DNA of 64,000 bases, from positions 248,001-312,000 of the forward strand of contig JACTVC010000030.1 of NCBI GenBank assembly GCA_018417955.1, written 5' to 3'. The position numbers and the translations under genes were made by a program. A model generated the notes under the pieces. The model was not told the origin of the DNA. It made no database searches and was given only the letters and a program-made list of their open reading frames with translations. Every line of letters begins with the position of its first letter. Position 1 is the stretch's first letter. Of the stretch, positions 10,870 through 22,400 are shown piece by piece. This DNA comes from Laccaria trichodermophora (Eukaryota > Basidiomycota > Agaricomycetes > Agaricales > Hydnangiaceae).

Positions 10870-11300
10870 ATTGTCAAGTGAGAACGACTGATGAACAGAA
10901 ATCCACAGCGGCGAGTGACCGTGCTTCAAGACATAGGAGGGGACAGGTGGGGTTTAGTCAAGCAAGAACGCCCGACAAAAGATGGTGAAGTCCACAGCAG
11001 CGAGCGATCGCGCTTCAGGACGCAAGAGGGGACAAGAAAAGATTGGTTTAAGTGAAAAGATCCGACGGATGCAATGGTGAAACCAACAGCAGCGGATGGA
11101 CATGTACATCGGAGGTCAAAGGTTTCGTCAAGCCACAACACCTGACGAACGACAGTAATGCCCACAGCAGCGAGTGACCGCGCTTCAGGACGTGAAAGGG
11201 TATAACAAAAAAAAAGGTTCGTCAAGCGAAGACGCTTGACAATGAAGTCCACGGCAGCGAATTGGAACGCACTTCAAAGCTTCACACGAATCATCTTTCC
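10870..11300. repeat. GC-rich diverged tandem repeat, cassette 1
   Basis: About five blocks with a period near 80-90 bp, each containing a word like GTCAAGCAAGAACGCCCGAC followed by TCCACAGCAGCGAGTGACCG and CGCTTCAGGACG. Homologous arrays occur at 25.8-26.2 kb and 49.85-50.27 kb, each at the same place in its cassette. Confidence 0.65.
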
Positions 11301-11559
11301 AAAACATTCCAAACCCCCCAGCGGTCCGTGGGTTGTCGGAGGCCGCAACCTAAAACAAAAACATAATGAGCCAGATCGAGTACGTGCCGTTTCGCTTTCA
11401 AAGTCGAGGCCAAGCTCTAAAGCTCTAACACAATCCAAGCCATGATTCCGACTCTAATTCAAGTGTTGCCTCCGAGCAGAGTTCAAGTCCATCTTGCACC
11501 CGGTCAGCCTGAACTTTCCTACCTGCCGGATTACCGCGTTTTTTAGATCTTTGCCCTCT

Positions 11560-12130
11560 TTTTATTTGTAGGGAGCTGAAGACCTGGTCGAGGTCGGAGA
11601 GCGTGCTGTCGAGATTGGGCTGGATGGAGGGGGAGGTGTTGAGGTGGAAGTGGGTGGAGTGCGGGCTGTCAAGGGTCGCAGAGACTTATAGTTGGGCGAA
11701 ACCATGGCGTTTTCAGGACTGGACACGGAGAGAGCATTGTCCAGTGGTCTAGATTGGAGGTTTCCCAGTGGGACGGAAGAAATGTCTTTCAATTGTGCGG
11801 AGGGTTGCAGAGAATGCAGCTTGTTGAAGGCCGTGGAAGGAGGGTTTTCATCGTCGCGGAAGCATGAGGCAACCTGGCGATAGGCAGACGAGGGGAGCCC
11901 ATAGTGACTGCTGCAAACCATACACGATGGGTTTGAGGAGCTATATCGTCTGGACGCGCCAGGCGGGGATGGTTGGCATCAGTGGCCACATTCCCAGTGA
12001 ATGAGAGTCCCCGGGGGATAGGACTCCGAACGGTTGAGCTCTTTGTCGAATCTCCAGTTCCTTGCGATGTCTTCTGTTGTTGAGAGTGTGTTGCGGGAGG
12101 AGCGAGCGGGATCGTGCTAGATTTCATCGA
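11560..12130 (-). pseudogene. Unrecognised Ser/Pro-rich gene fragment, cassette 1
   Basis: Minus-strand frames give a Ser/Pro/Thr-rich protein with PLDNALSVSSPENA and LRPLTARTPP. Homologous pieces at 26.4-26.96 kb and 50.52-50.99 kb have the same words, and in copy 2 the end reads AFSSPRKKKKAKNQK, a basic tail. The frame shifts along the region and no start or complete domain is visible. Its position next to the HHK-A remnant is constant in all three cassettes. Function unknown. Confidence 0.45.
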
Positions 12131-12269
12131 GAGTGCCGACGAACTGACCGGATACGAAGACTAGGCATGACGCGTGACGTCCTGCGCGACGTTCGTTTTC
12201 TGAGAGACAAAACCTCCAGCATTTCGATCGCTGGTGTGTTTTACGACCATATGGGGCAGATGGCGAAGT

Positions 12270-13102
12270 CGTTACGTAGTAGGAGGAACGAACGCCAACG
12301 AGCTTGATTTTCCCGAACTTTGGGAGGGAATTAGATTTGAGTGTGAGGACTGGGAATGACTCGTGGCCGAAGTCGCAGCCTTGAAATGCACGACACGCGG
12401 TTTGTGACTCCAGCAGGGAGGCTGAGATGGGTGAACGTGTGCTTGAACCATTGGTACAGCTAGTGGACGAGACCCGAGAGGCACGTGAGGGTAGAAGGAG
12501 GAGGAGCAGTAGCAGACGGTATAAGCGGATCAGAGATGGCCTTGCCGCATGTCGGGCATTGGGCGTAGGCTATTGGTGGAGTTGAGGTTGAGATGGAGAA
12601 GGTGGAGCGACGATGGGAGATGAGGGAAGCAGCATTCATGGACCAGTAGGCCCGAGGAAAGGCCTTTGAGTGGCCGATGGAGGAGCGAATACCGTCGAGT
12701 GAGAGGATCATTCCGTTTGCTCGTGCAGCAGTTGATACGCTCTGCGACTCCGCGGGTGGGGTACGATATGCTCGGTGGTGGTGGGTGAACTGTAGCCATA
12801 GAGTCATCTCCCATCTTCATTCAAGGGCTTCCACCCGAAATCAGCCTTCCCTTGGGTTTTCCGAGTCGCGAAAACAATACGCATCACTGTCTTCGTCATC
12901 TCCATCTCGTTCTCCCGTAACCTTCCCACTCTTATTAATCGACACAACGGCAACCTCATCCTCTTTGCGACTACACCCAAACTCTTCAAGATCATCTCTG
13001 TTCGCCGATCAGCGGGCCTATCGTACCGCGGGGTAGGCGCACCTGGGAATGGAAAGGAGGGTGACGAGGTGTGATAGGAAGGGGTCCGCGAGTCGTCGCC
13101 AT
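12270..13102 (-). pseudogene. HHK-A: degenerate N-terminus of group III hybrid histidine kinase, cassette 1
   Basis: Matches the N-terminal exons of HHK-B: PRYDRPADRRTEMILKSLG, ESQSVSTAARANGM, QCPTCGKAISDPLI and VPLGSRPLAVPM against PRYDGPADWQTEMILKSLG, ESQNLSTAARANGM, HCPTCGKTVSDPLI and VPLGSSPLVIPM. The inferred ATG is at 13100-13102. Relative to HHK-B there is a 5-nt insertion (TCGCG) a few codons after the ATG, which shifts the frame; all three HHK-A copies carry it. The HAMP region is absent. A dead older duplicate of HHK-B. Confidence 0.7.
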
Positions 13103-13109
13103 GGATGTT

Positions 13110-14260
13110 GTTCACTGAGATGGTGGTGGGAGCAGAAGTAGAGCCAGTATGCGCGTGTCGCCTCACATTCGATTTCTCACCCTCGATTGGACTAGGATAA
13201 CACTCATTCTTGAACGTATTCAGAAACCCCTGAGGATAAATACTTCGATGCTGATCCTGACCAAACATAACTTCAACGAAAGTTGCCTAGATCCCGCGTC
13301 CAAGCAGCTCGTACCATCCCGGGCCACGCTCAACTTCAGAGACAGAGGCTCCAGCGCCCGGGTTTTTCATATTCTCTCTGGCCGGCCTGCTTTCTTGGGA
13401 GCGCTGCGTCACAGGAAAAGCCATCATGTAGGTAAAATTGTAATTTAGATATAACGACAATTTATATACGTTGCAACGAATGCGCGACGTAGCTGCAGTA
13501 AAACCTCGCTGTAGGCGAAACCATCGTCAGCACAATAGGATCGATCCACAACCACATCGCCAACGCCGAGTGGTCTAAAAGGCACTGGTCCGACTAAGTT
13601 GGTTCTTCACAACTTTTGGCGAGGAACGTATGACCGGATACGAAGACGGGGGGCAGGAAGCATGACATCCTTCGCAACGTCGTTTTCTGAAAGGCATAAA
13701 TTCGAGCATTTCAATCGATTGTAACCTACTGGCGCGAAACTGGCGTAGGCTTGCCCACACCGCCATCCATCGGTTCCCGAGTCGTTCTGGCCCAATTGTC
13801 GTGCCATACAGGACCCTTTCAGCTTTCTATATTTCCACCATTACCGTGACATATCCCGTCACCGGCCTAGTATCGCCCTTCAGTATGAAACCCAAAAAAT
13901 AACACATGGCACATACCACAGTCCCCAATCCACCACTCCCATTCATTTTCAAATCCGAGCCATCCCTATCCATCTTCATCTTTGCGGTCTTTGCAAGAAC
14001 TGTGCTCTCGGTCGTCCACATCCTCATCAGCAAGACAGCCAAAGTGCTGAGGATTGTCTCGGTTTGGCAGGCAGCTGGATCGTGGTGTCCTAGCCTAGAT
14101 TAAGCGCCTAGTTGGTAGAGGGACAGGACAGGTGCGTGCGGTAGGGGTTACCGTCTGAGGACATTGATGGCGGAGGTCGTGATGGCTGCAAGCGTTGAAT
14201 GTTGAACGCTAGAATATTGAAGCCTAAAGAGACGGGCTCGCGGAGAGTCGCCAGCGGAGA
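13110..14260. other. Spacer between HHK-A and HHK-B, related to NLR upstream DNA
   Basis: The 13.2-13.6 kb part resembles the region upstream of the NLR gene (words CCGGCCTGCTTTCTTGGGAG and GAGTGGTCTAAAAGG), showing an older internal duplication. Around 13827-14042 a minus-strand open stretch (STVLAKTAKMKMDRDG, GDTRPVTGYVTVMVEI) is conserved in sequence in the other cassettes, but I cannot assign it. Confidence 0.45.
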
Positions 14261-14289
14261 CAAATACATCTATCCTGCTTCCGCCACCT

Positions 14290-17200
14290 TCTAATATTCA
14301 CACTACCTTTCCGTTGAGGGCGACAGTTTGTCGTCGCCTCTGAGATGGGTCGCACTTGATCTGCTAGATTAGACGCCATTTTCTGCAAAAGAGACATTAG
14401 ACACGGCCGAGAGGAAGGCTGAAGAAAGAATTACATTAACGTTTCTCGTTAAGTCGGCCCACGTCCCTTCGACACCTTCAACCTTGGCTTGACCACCCAA
14501 AATGCCTTGAGTTCCGACTTCCAGCGCCACTCGGGTTACTTCTGATGCGAATGCTGATAACTGGTCTACCATGGAGTTGACGGTGCCTGGAGAAAACGGG
14601 GATCAGTCTCAATGCTCGGGCAAGTGAGGAAACGCCCACCTTTCAAAGTCGACATTTCACCCTCCACCGAAATTTCGATCTTCTGGGTTAGATCCCCACG
14701 AGCCACAGCGGTGGTGACCTTGGCTATGGAGCGCACTTGATCTATTAGCGATGAGCACATCCTATTTACCTGTGAGACGGCGCAGTGGTCAGTACGTGTA
14801 GGAAGGTAAGAAAAGGACGGAGATAACCAGCAAAGCGCGTAGAGAGAGAGATAAGGAGGGGGCAAAGGTGGGCCAGGCCGACCTGATGAAGGAGGGGTGC
14901 AAGCGAAGGACGGTACGTCATAGTAGGAAGGAGCAACAAGTCATGGAAACATAAACGAGGAAGGAAAAGGCAAAAGTGTGGAAACCTCGTAGGAGGCGTG
15001 GAACGACAATGAAAGTAAGCTCAACAACGCCTAAACACGAAGCCCAACACAAGGAAGGAGGGAAGGAAAGCGAAGGACACTGGGTCGTAGTAGAAGAGAG
15101 AAAAATGTGATAAGAACAAAAACGAGGAAGAAAGTGGGAGGAAAAGGCCAAAGGTTTGAGAACGTCGTAGGAGATATGAAACGACGATGAAGGGGAGACC
15201 AATGACGCCTAAACACGAAGCCCGACACAGGAAAAGAAGCAAAGAAAAGGAAACACACATTCCGAACCAGCTCGAACCAAACTCCCTCAACATCCGGTAC
15301 ATGCGCCTGACCTCCCAATTTGCCTTGACTTCCAACTTCGAGTGTGACACGTGTGACTTCTGCTGCCAGTGGCCAGTGCCCGTAGTCTAATGATCCGTTA
15401 AGTTTTGGGTTCGAAGGAAGGTTTCAAATGAGAATCAAAGAAAAAGAGAAAAACTCAAGCGTATAGAAAGTGCAAAAGAAAAAGAATGAGCTCACCTAAC
15501 GACCATACCATTAACCGTATTTTTCAAATCCAAAATCTCACCCCTGGCATCAACCTCGATCTGCTTGGACAAATCGCCAAGTGCGACGGCTTTCGTTACT
15601 TTTGCCATTGATTGCATCTACGAATGAAAAGTGGGTCAGGATGAGTTCAATTTTAGAGGGAGGAGGGGTATGAAGAGGAAAGATGGGGACAAAAAACTCG
15701 AGCGTATAGAAAGGGCAAAAGAGAAAGCTCACCTAACGACCATACCATTAACCGTATTTTTCAAATCCAAAATCTCACCCCTGGCATCAACCTTGATCTG
15801 CTTTGACAAATCGCCAAGTGCGACTGCTTTCGTTACTTTTGCGATTGATCGGACCTAAGAAAGAGAGGTTGGTTAGAATCAGTTCAAATTTCAGGGGGAG
15901 AGGAAGGAGGAAGACAGAAGGTGAAGGAGGAGGGTGGGTGAAGAAAGCGGAGGAGGAAGGGGAAAGATGGGGGAGGGGGACATGGTCGATGATATGAGAG
16001 GAAGGGAGAAGGCAGAGGAGATATAAGAAGAGAGCGAGCGCGGGTCGGAAAATGGGAAGGAGGAAGCGACGTGATCAAAACGGGGGTAGTGAGAGGGGGG
16101 GATGGGCAAAGTTGGGAGAGGGAGTGGCGAAGTAAGGGGAGAGTAGTGTGTGTAGTGTATTGAGGTGAAGGTGATGCAGCGAAATGTGAGGAACGAAGAG
16201 GAATGCAAGGTGTGGGCAGTGTATAAACCTGCAACGGAAAGCAGCAAAACATGGGGAAAGACGCGCAAAAGTTGAGGGGAAACGGGGAAAAGAGAGAGAG
16301 CGAATGGCAAAGCGAGGGGACGCGTGATGCAGAGGTGATAAGGTGAAATGTGAAGAGAGAAGAAGCATGCAAGGTGCGGGCGAAATCGATGAAAAGTGTG
16401 TAGAACGTGCAAGAGAAGGAAGCAAAAAGCGCAAAAGAAGAAAGTAAAACGTGCAGAAGAAGAAAGTAAAACGTGCAGAAGATAATAAAAACAAAAGAGG
16501 AGATGAGAAAAAGGTCTTGTCCGAACACCGTGTGCGGAAAAGACGAACACCATATCCCCAAAAAACCATGTCCAAGAAGGACGAAAAGGAAAAAAAAGAG
16601 AAACATACCTGAGAAGTTAAATTCGCCGCCAGCTTGTTCACAACACCCGTCAATTCGCGCCATGTGCCTTCGACGTCTAGAACGAGCGCTTGACCGCGTA
16701 GTTTACTGTGGAAGGCTAAGGTTAGCTGTTTATCACCGAGCAGGAGATGGAAGTAATGGGACGTAAACGGAAGCATGGAAAGTGGCTTGAAGCAAGGAAA
16801 CAAGCAGGGAAGAAGCGTAACGGAAAAGAAACATACCCCTCCGTCCCAACCTCCTGCGAAACACGGGTAACCTCTTTAGTAAACTGTCCCAATTTATCGA
16901 CCTATCCTTCATCAGCCACCACATCACAAGAATTAAAAACGACACATACCATAGTATTAATAACATCCTTCAACTGAACCATAACAACCCCCTGCACAGG
17001 AACCGTAATCTTCTGACTCAAATCCCCTCTGGCAACAGCATTACAAACCCTCGCCACATCCTGCACCTGCGCCTTCAAAAGCTTCAATTCCTCAACGGCG
17101 CTCATCCCACTTTCAAACGCCGCTGCTGCCAACGGGCCCATCGGTATAACCAGCGGACTAGATCCGAGAGGCACGTCAGGGGACGAGGCGGTGGAGGAGG

Positions 17201-17834
17201 AAGAGTAAAAGGGGAGGATAAGCGGATCAGAGACGGTTTTGCCGCATGTTGGGCAGTGGGCGTGGGCTGTTGGTGGTGCTGAGGATGAGTTGGATGGGTG
17301 GGAGGCGAAGGAAGCGGCTTTCATTGAGCCATAGGCTCGAGAAAAGGCCTTTGAGGGGTCGATGGAGGAGGAGGAAATGCCATCGAGTGAGATGGTCATT
17401 CCGTTCGCCCTTGCGGCTGTTGATAAGTTCTGCGATTCCGCGGGTGGGGTACGGTCCGCTGAGTGGTCAGCCGTAGAATCACCATTGGTCGTCGTGTTCG
17501 TCTCATCTTCCTTCTCTTCCACTTGTTTGTTCTATCCAACATCATCATCAGCCTTTTTCTCTGGATATCACAAAAAACAAAAACCCACCACCGTCTTCCA
17601 CTGATCTCCGTCTTCCTTGAATTTGGCACCCTTACTGATACCACCAATCGATACAACAGCAGCTTCAGCATCCCACATCCTCTTCGCAACCGCACCCAAA
17701 CTCTTCAAGATCATCTCCGTCTGCCAGTCTGCGGGCCCATCGTACCGCGGGATGGGCGCACCTGGGAAAGGACCAAGTTCGTAAATGGAGAGGAGGGCGA
17801 CGAGGTGCGATCGGAAGGGGTCCGTCGTCGCCAT
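14290..17834 (-). pseudogene. HHK-B: HAMP-array region of group III hybrid histidine kinase, no kinase domain, cassette 1
   Basis: Start ATG 17832-17834. Exons read by eye: 17589-17834, 16950-17531, 16837-16901, 16609-16705, 15733-15854, then about 15257-15386, 14650-14771, 14430-14590 and 14290-14395. Exon 2 carries CPTCGK and the first HAMP (RVCNAVARGDLSQKITVPV). Later exons give alternating HAMP blocks: [93 protein letters not shown] and [19 protein letters not shown]. Such arrays sense osmotic stress and fungicides in Nik1-type kinases. No H-box, ATPase or receiver domain follows. A 7-nt tandem duplication (15365-15378) shifts the frame, and the last HAMP exon is degenerate. Introns of about 480-750 bp here are unusually long. 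Confidence 0.7.
15496..15617 (-). other. Duplicated 122-nt HAMP exon in HHK-B copy 1
   Basis: Near-identical to the exon at 15733-15854 (same 122-nt length, both with AG acceptor and GTGAGC donor). The first codons differ by changes that fit CpG decay (GTCCGATCAATCGC against ATGCAATCAATGGC). Because 122 is not a multiple of three, using both would break the frame. Cassettes 2 and 3 have one copy only. Confidence 0.75.
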
Positions 17835-17994
17835 GGCTGGCGTTTGGTCAGTGGGATGGTGGTGGGAAGCAGAAGTGGAGTATATTAGGGTGGCTGTAAC
17901 TAGGCGCGTGACACCATTCCAATTTGATAAGATCACAAGGGTTGTATAGCGCCAAAATCCGTAGTAGAGGCTATTCAAAAACCACATATCTATA

Positions 17995-18474
17995 TCACCC
18001 AACGTGCAGGTAAAATTCAATGATAATCTGTCGGTCACTTCTTGGATCATGCTCCTGGAGTCGAAGGTCTTCTACCCTCACTCCACGCACGATGCAAACG
18101 TCTTCAAGTTCCATTGTGATCCTATAGATATCTGATTTGCACGACACTTTTATCGGATGATCATCCATAAACTCGGACACTGTCGCCGTGGAAGGTTGAG
18201 CTTCTTGCTTTTGTTCCAAATTCTGGGGTCGCGAATACTTGAGATGGGTCAGACTTCCAGGAATTGTAAATTGGGGCCGCTGAGAGGGATACGATAAAGA
18301 CAGATACAGTTCCGGTACCCAGAAACAACAATCGATCGACGATAATCGAATTCGGAAAGACGTAAACGCGGGCAGCCTGTAACCTATATCACGATACCAG
18401 AGGAAGAAAAAAATCGATAAATGTTTACAAAGTCTCAAGCAAAAACCCACAGCAGTGAGAAGGATGTACCTCAA
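17995..18474 (-). pseudogene. Unassigned conserved fragment upstream of HHK-B
   Basis: An open stretch whose C-terminal part reads IKVSCKSDIYRITMELE followed by CIVRGVRVEDLR. The same words occur on the minus strand near 58.0-58.15 kb and, more decayed, near 38.5 kb. The pattern is faintly like a PB1-type ubiquitin-fold start, but that is a guess. The other cassettes have stops in it, so it is unlikely to be a working gene. Confidence 0.3.
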
Positions 18475-18479
18475 ACCTC

Positions 18480-19447
18480 GTAGCTAAACTTCAAGTGTCG
18501 ACCAACAGCAGCAGGAAAAATTGCATTTCTGAACGGTGCCAAAAGAGTGCGCTTCAACGTTACAACCAAAACATAACTTCGAACCAAAGTCAGCTAGATA
18601 ACGCGTCAGAGCAGCCCGTAGTACGCACCAGCTCAACTACCGCGTCTTGAAAATCTCGGTGAAAAGGCTATCAATTAGACGGGGACAGGAAGGACAGAGA
18701 GGATCGCTGAGCCTCTAAGAAGGCAAATCGATGCGTATGTGCTTGAGGGGGTATGAGCCTATGCTTGTCCCAATACGCGACAAGAGGGTTCGTTGCAAGG
18801 ATCATACTTTTACTCCCACTTACGAAAGTTGACGCCGGGAGACATGAAAACATCTTACGTCCCAACTCTGGCAAAGTCATGCTGGATCTTCCAAAAGATT
18901 TTCAAGAAAAGCCCACATCCGGAAGCGAAACCCGAACGAGTAAGTATGGCCGAAGCCTTGACATCCCGCGCTGCGTTCGAGATTTTAGAGACAGACAAAG
19001 CGGCCGGCCTGCTTTCTTGGGAGAGCTGAATCACAAGAGCAGTCGCCGCTATCATGCAGATGACTTGAATCGGGCTAGATCTGGGATTGCCAGTGAAGCT
19101 TGAACATAACAACTTCGAACGCCCGACGTAGGTGCAGTAAGTGTGTCGACAGTAAGTACGCGAAACCAACCGTAGGCGCGTAGAAAACTATCGGTCCGCA
19201 GCCAAATCGCCAAGTGATCTAAGAGGCGCTGGCGCGACTAAATGAGCAAGGAACGTTCAGGAGAGGACGGGGATAAGAAGAACTTGAATTCCCACCAAAC
19301 AAAACAACACACAGATCGAGGTGTTTGCCGAGTGCTGTGCTCAACACGTGGCAGGGTTGGGGGTCTCCTGGCATCTGTCACTCGTCTCTTTCCTTCGCCC
19401 TTACATAAATTCCCGCCATCTTCTAGTATTGTCTACTTCGATTCACT
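18480..19447. other. Divergent intergenic region and 5' flank of NLR copy 1
   Basis: Lies between the head-to-head HHK-B and NLR starts. Conserved with the other cassettes, including ACACAGATCGAGGTGTTTGC and GTGCTGTGCTCAACACGTGG about 90-140 bp before the NLR ATG, which probably belong to its promoter or 5' leader. A tRNA-like D-arm word (CAAGTGATCTAAGAGGCG) sits near 19210. Confidence 0.5.
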
Positions 19448-22400
19448 ATGACCGAAACGAATATTTTGCCGGGCGCTCATGACTTTGTAGTGAGCGGTAC
19501 AATCAACGCAGCCAGAATCGTGCGTAAATCAGTCAGGGACGCATCGAGCGAGCTGATGGCATGCATCTCTTGCAGATTAACATCAATAACACCTTTGGCG
19601 ACAGAGCGACATCCGACGCGGTCATTCCCCTTGTGCCAAATCCAAGCACTCGCTTCACAGGTCGGATGGGGATTATTGCAAAACTCAAGGAACATTTTTC
19701 TGTTAATCCCACTGATGGGTCTCGGAAGAGAAAGTACTTTTTATTGCATGGAATGGGGGGTATCGGAAAGACTCAGATTTGCTTGAAGTTTATTGAGGAG
19801 ATGTCTGACCAGTGAGCACATTATAACATGTACCTGACTATTTTTGTTGAAAGCCTACTTTTCCCAGTTTTTCTATTGTTTTCTGGATTGATGCTTCCTC
19901 TGCTGGCACCATTCTACAGGGGCTTAAGGGTCTTTGTTTGCTTCCTGAAGCTAAGTCTTACATGTTGGATGGCTCATCTGAGTCTGCTCTGCACTGGGTT
20001 GGCTCTTTGAAAGAGAACTTTGCAATGGTCTTTGATAATGCTGATGTTCTGTCTCCTGCTGAGCTGGAGGCATATTTTCCACCTGGCCAGAGGGGAAACA
20101 TTCTGATTACTAGTCGCAACTCTACCATGCAGTGCCTGATTTTACCTGAGAATTCTCTTGAGGTGACAGAGATGGAAGAAAGTGAAGCTGTTTTGTTACT
20201 TCTGAGAGCTAGTTGTTTGAATTCTTCTGACATGGATTTGAAAGCAGAGGCTTCTAAGATTGTGAAGGAGCTTTGCTGCCTACCTCTTGCTATTGATCAG
20301 GCTGGTGCATTCATTGCTTCTGGAGCCACTAGCATCAGAGACTATCTTGATAAATATTTGCATCATCGAGAAACATTGTTATCACACTCAGAATTCACTG
20401 GAGCATCTAAATATAACAAAAGTGTCTATGGAACTTGGGAGTTGTCATACATGGAAATCCAAAAGAGGGCTGGATCTGATGATTTTCACAAGGCTAGAGC
20501 AGCTGACAGTGCATTATTTCTGTTGGGATTGTTTCCATTTTGGCATCATGAGAGTATCAGTGAAGAAATTTTTTCTCATGCTGCTACTCAAAAAAAGGAA
20601 ACAATTTCTCATCCTGATTTACCATTTGCACATTCTATCCTGGATTACAAATTGCTATGTCTCAAGAAGGACGGCACTTGGGATAATTTTATCTTGAAGG
20701 AGGGAGTTCGAGTCTTGCTGTCTTTCTGCTTGATCAAGAAAACTTCATCTGATAATGTGCAAAGTATGCATCCACTGGTCCATGCCTGGAGCCTAGACAG
20801 GATGACTGTGAATGAAAAGAAGAAATGGTCTGTAATGGCATTGGCTACATTATCTGTGTCTCTAGAAAATAATCAAAGTCAGCCATATGGTTTCAGAAGG
20901 TCTTTGGTCACACATGTCAAAAAAAGTATACTGTTCAGCAACACTTACTTTGATGATACTTATGAAAAGTTTGGGTGGCTACTAAGTGAGCAAGGATATT
21001 CAAGTGAAGGAGAGAAGATGCAGATACAAGTTCTGGATGCCAGAAAGAAAATTCTTGGAGAAGAACACCCAGACACAATTTTTGCCATGGGAAATCTTGC
21101 ATGTACATACAGTGATCTGGGAAAACACACAGAAGCAGAGAAGCTGCAGATCCAAGTTCTGGATACCAGGAGGAAATTTTTTGGAGAAGAACACCCAGAC
21201 ACAATCTCAGCTATGGGGAATCTTGCATCCACATACAGTGATCAGGGAAAATACACAGAAGCAGAGAAGTTGAAGATCCAAGTTCTGGATGCCAGAAAGA
21301 AAACTTTTGGAGAAGAACACCCCTCCACAATCTCAGCTATGGGGAATCTTGCATCCACATACAGTGATCTGGGAAAATACACAGAAGCAGAGAAGCTGAA
21401 GATCCAAGTTCTGGATGCCAGAGAGAAAACTTTTGGAGAAGAACACCCAAAGACAATTTTAGCTATGGGGAATCTTGCATCCACATACAGTTATCTGGGA
21501 AAATACACAGAAGCAGAGAAGATGCAGATCCAAGTTCTGGATGCCAGCAAGAAAACTCTTGGAGAAGATCACCCAGACACAATTTTTGCCATGGGAAATC
21601 TTGCATCCACATACAGTGATCTGGGAAAATACACAGAAGCAGAAAAACTAGAGATCCAAGTTCTGGATGCCAGAATGAAGATTTGTGGAGAAGAACACCC
21701 AGACACAATTTTTGCCATGGGAAATCTTGCATGTACATACAGTGATCTGGGAAAAAACACAGAAGCAGAGAAGCTGCACATCCAAGTTCTGGATACCAGG
21801 AGGAAATTTCTTGGAGAAGAACACCCAGACACAATCTCAGCTATGGGAAATCTTGCATCCACATACAGTGATCTGGGAAAATACACAGAAGCAGAGAAGC
21901 TGAATATCCAAGTTCTGGATGCCAGAGAGAAATCTTTTGGAGAAGAACACCCAGACACAATCCTAGCCATGGGAAATCTTGCATGTACATACAGTGATCT
22001 GGGAAAGTATGCAGAAGCAGAGAAGGTGCAGATCCAAGTTCTGGATGCCAGCAAGAAAACTCTTGGAGAAGAACATCCTGACACAATCTCAACCATGGGG
22101 AATCTTGCATCCACATACAGTGATCTGGGAAAATATGCAGAAGCAGAGAAGCTGCAGATCCAAGTCCTGGATGCCAGAAATAAAATTCCAGGAGAAAAAC
22201 ACCCAAAGACAATCTTATCCATGGGAAATCTTGCACGTACATACAGTGATCTGGGACGGCATACAGAAGCAGAAAAACTAGAGATCCAAGTTCTGGATGC
22301 CAGAATGAAGATTTGTGGAGAAGAACACCCAAAGACAATTTTAGCTATGGGGAATCTTGCATCCACATACAGTGATCTGGGAAAATACACAGAAGCAGAG

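Noticed and set aside
15884..16663. Open frames of 220-259 residues, Phe/Ser/Leu-rich, minus strand
   Set aside because: They lie in a pyrimidine-rich intron between HAMP exons with GT and AG borders; composition explains the lack of stops and the membrane-like look.
14290..17834. Complete, working hybrid histidine kinase
   Set aside because: No H-box, ATPase or receiver domain follows the HAMP array in any copy, and copy 1 has a frameshift.
19448..19868. Frameshifts at the start of the NLR genes
   Set aside because: The frame changes coincide with 55-56 bp GT..AG introns at identical positions in all three copies, and the joined protein is continuous.
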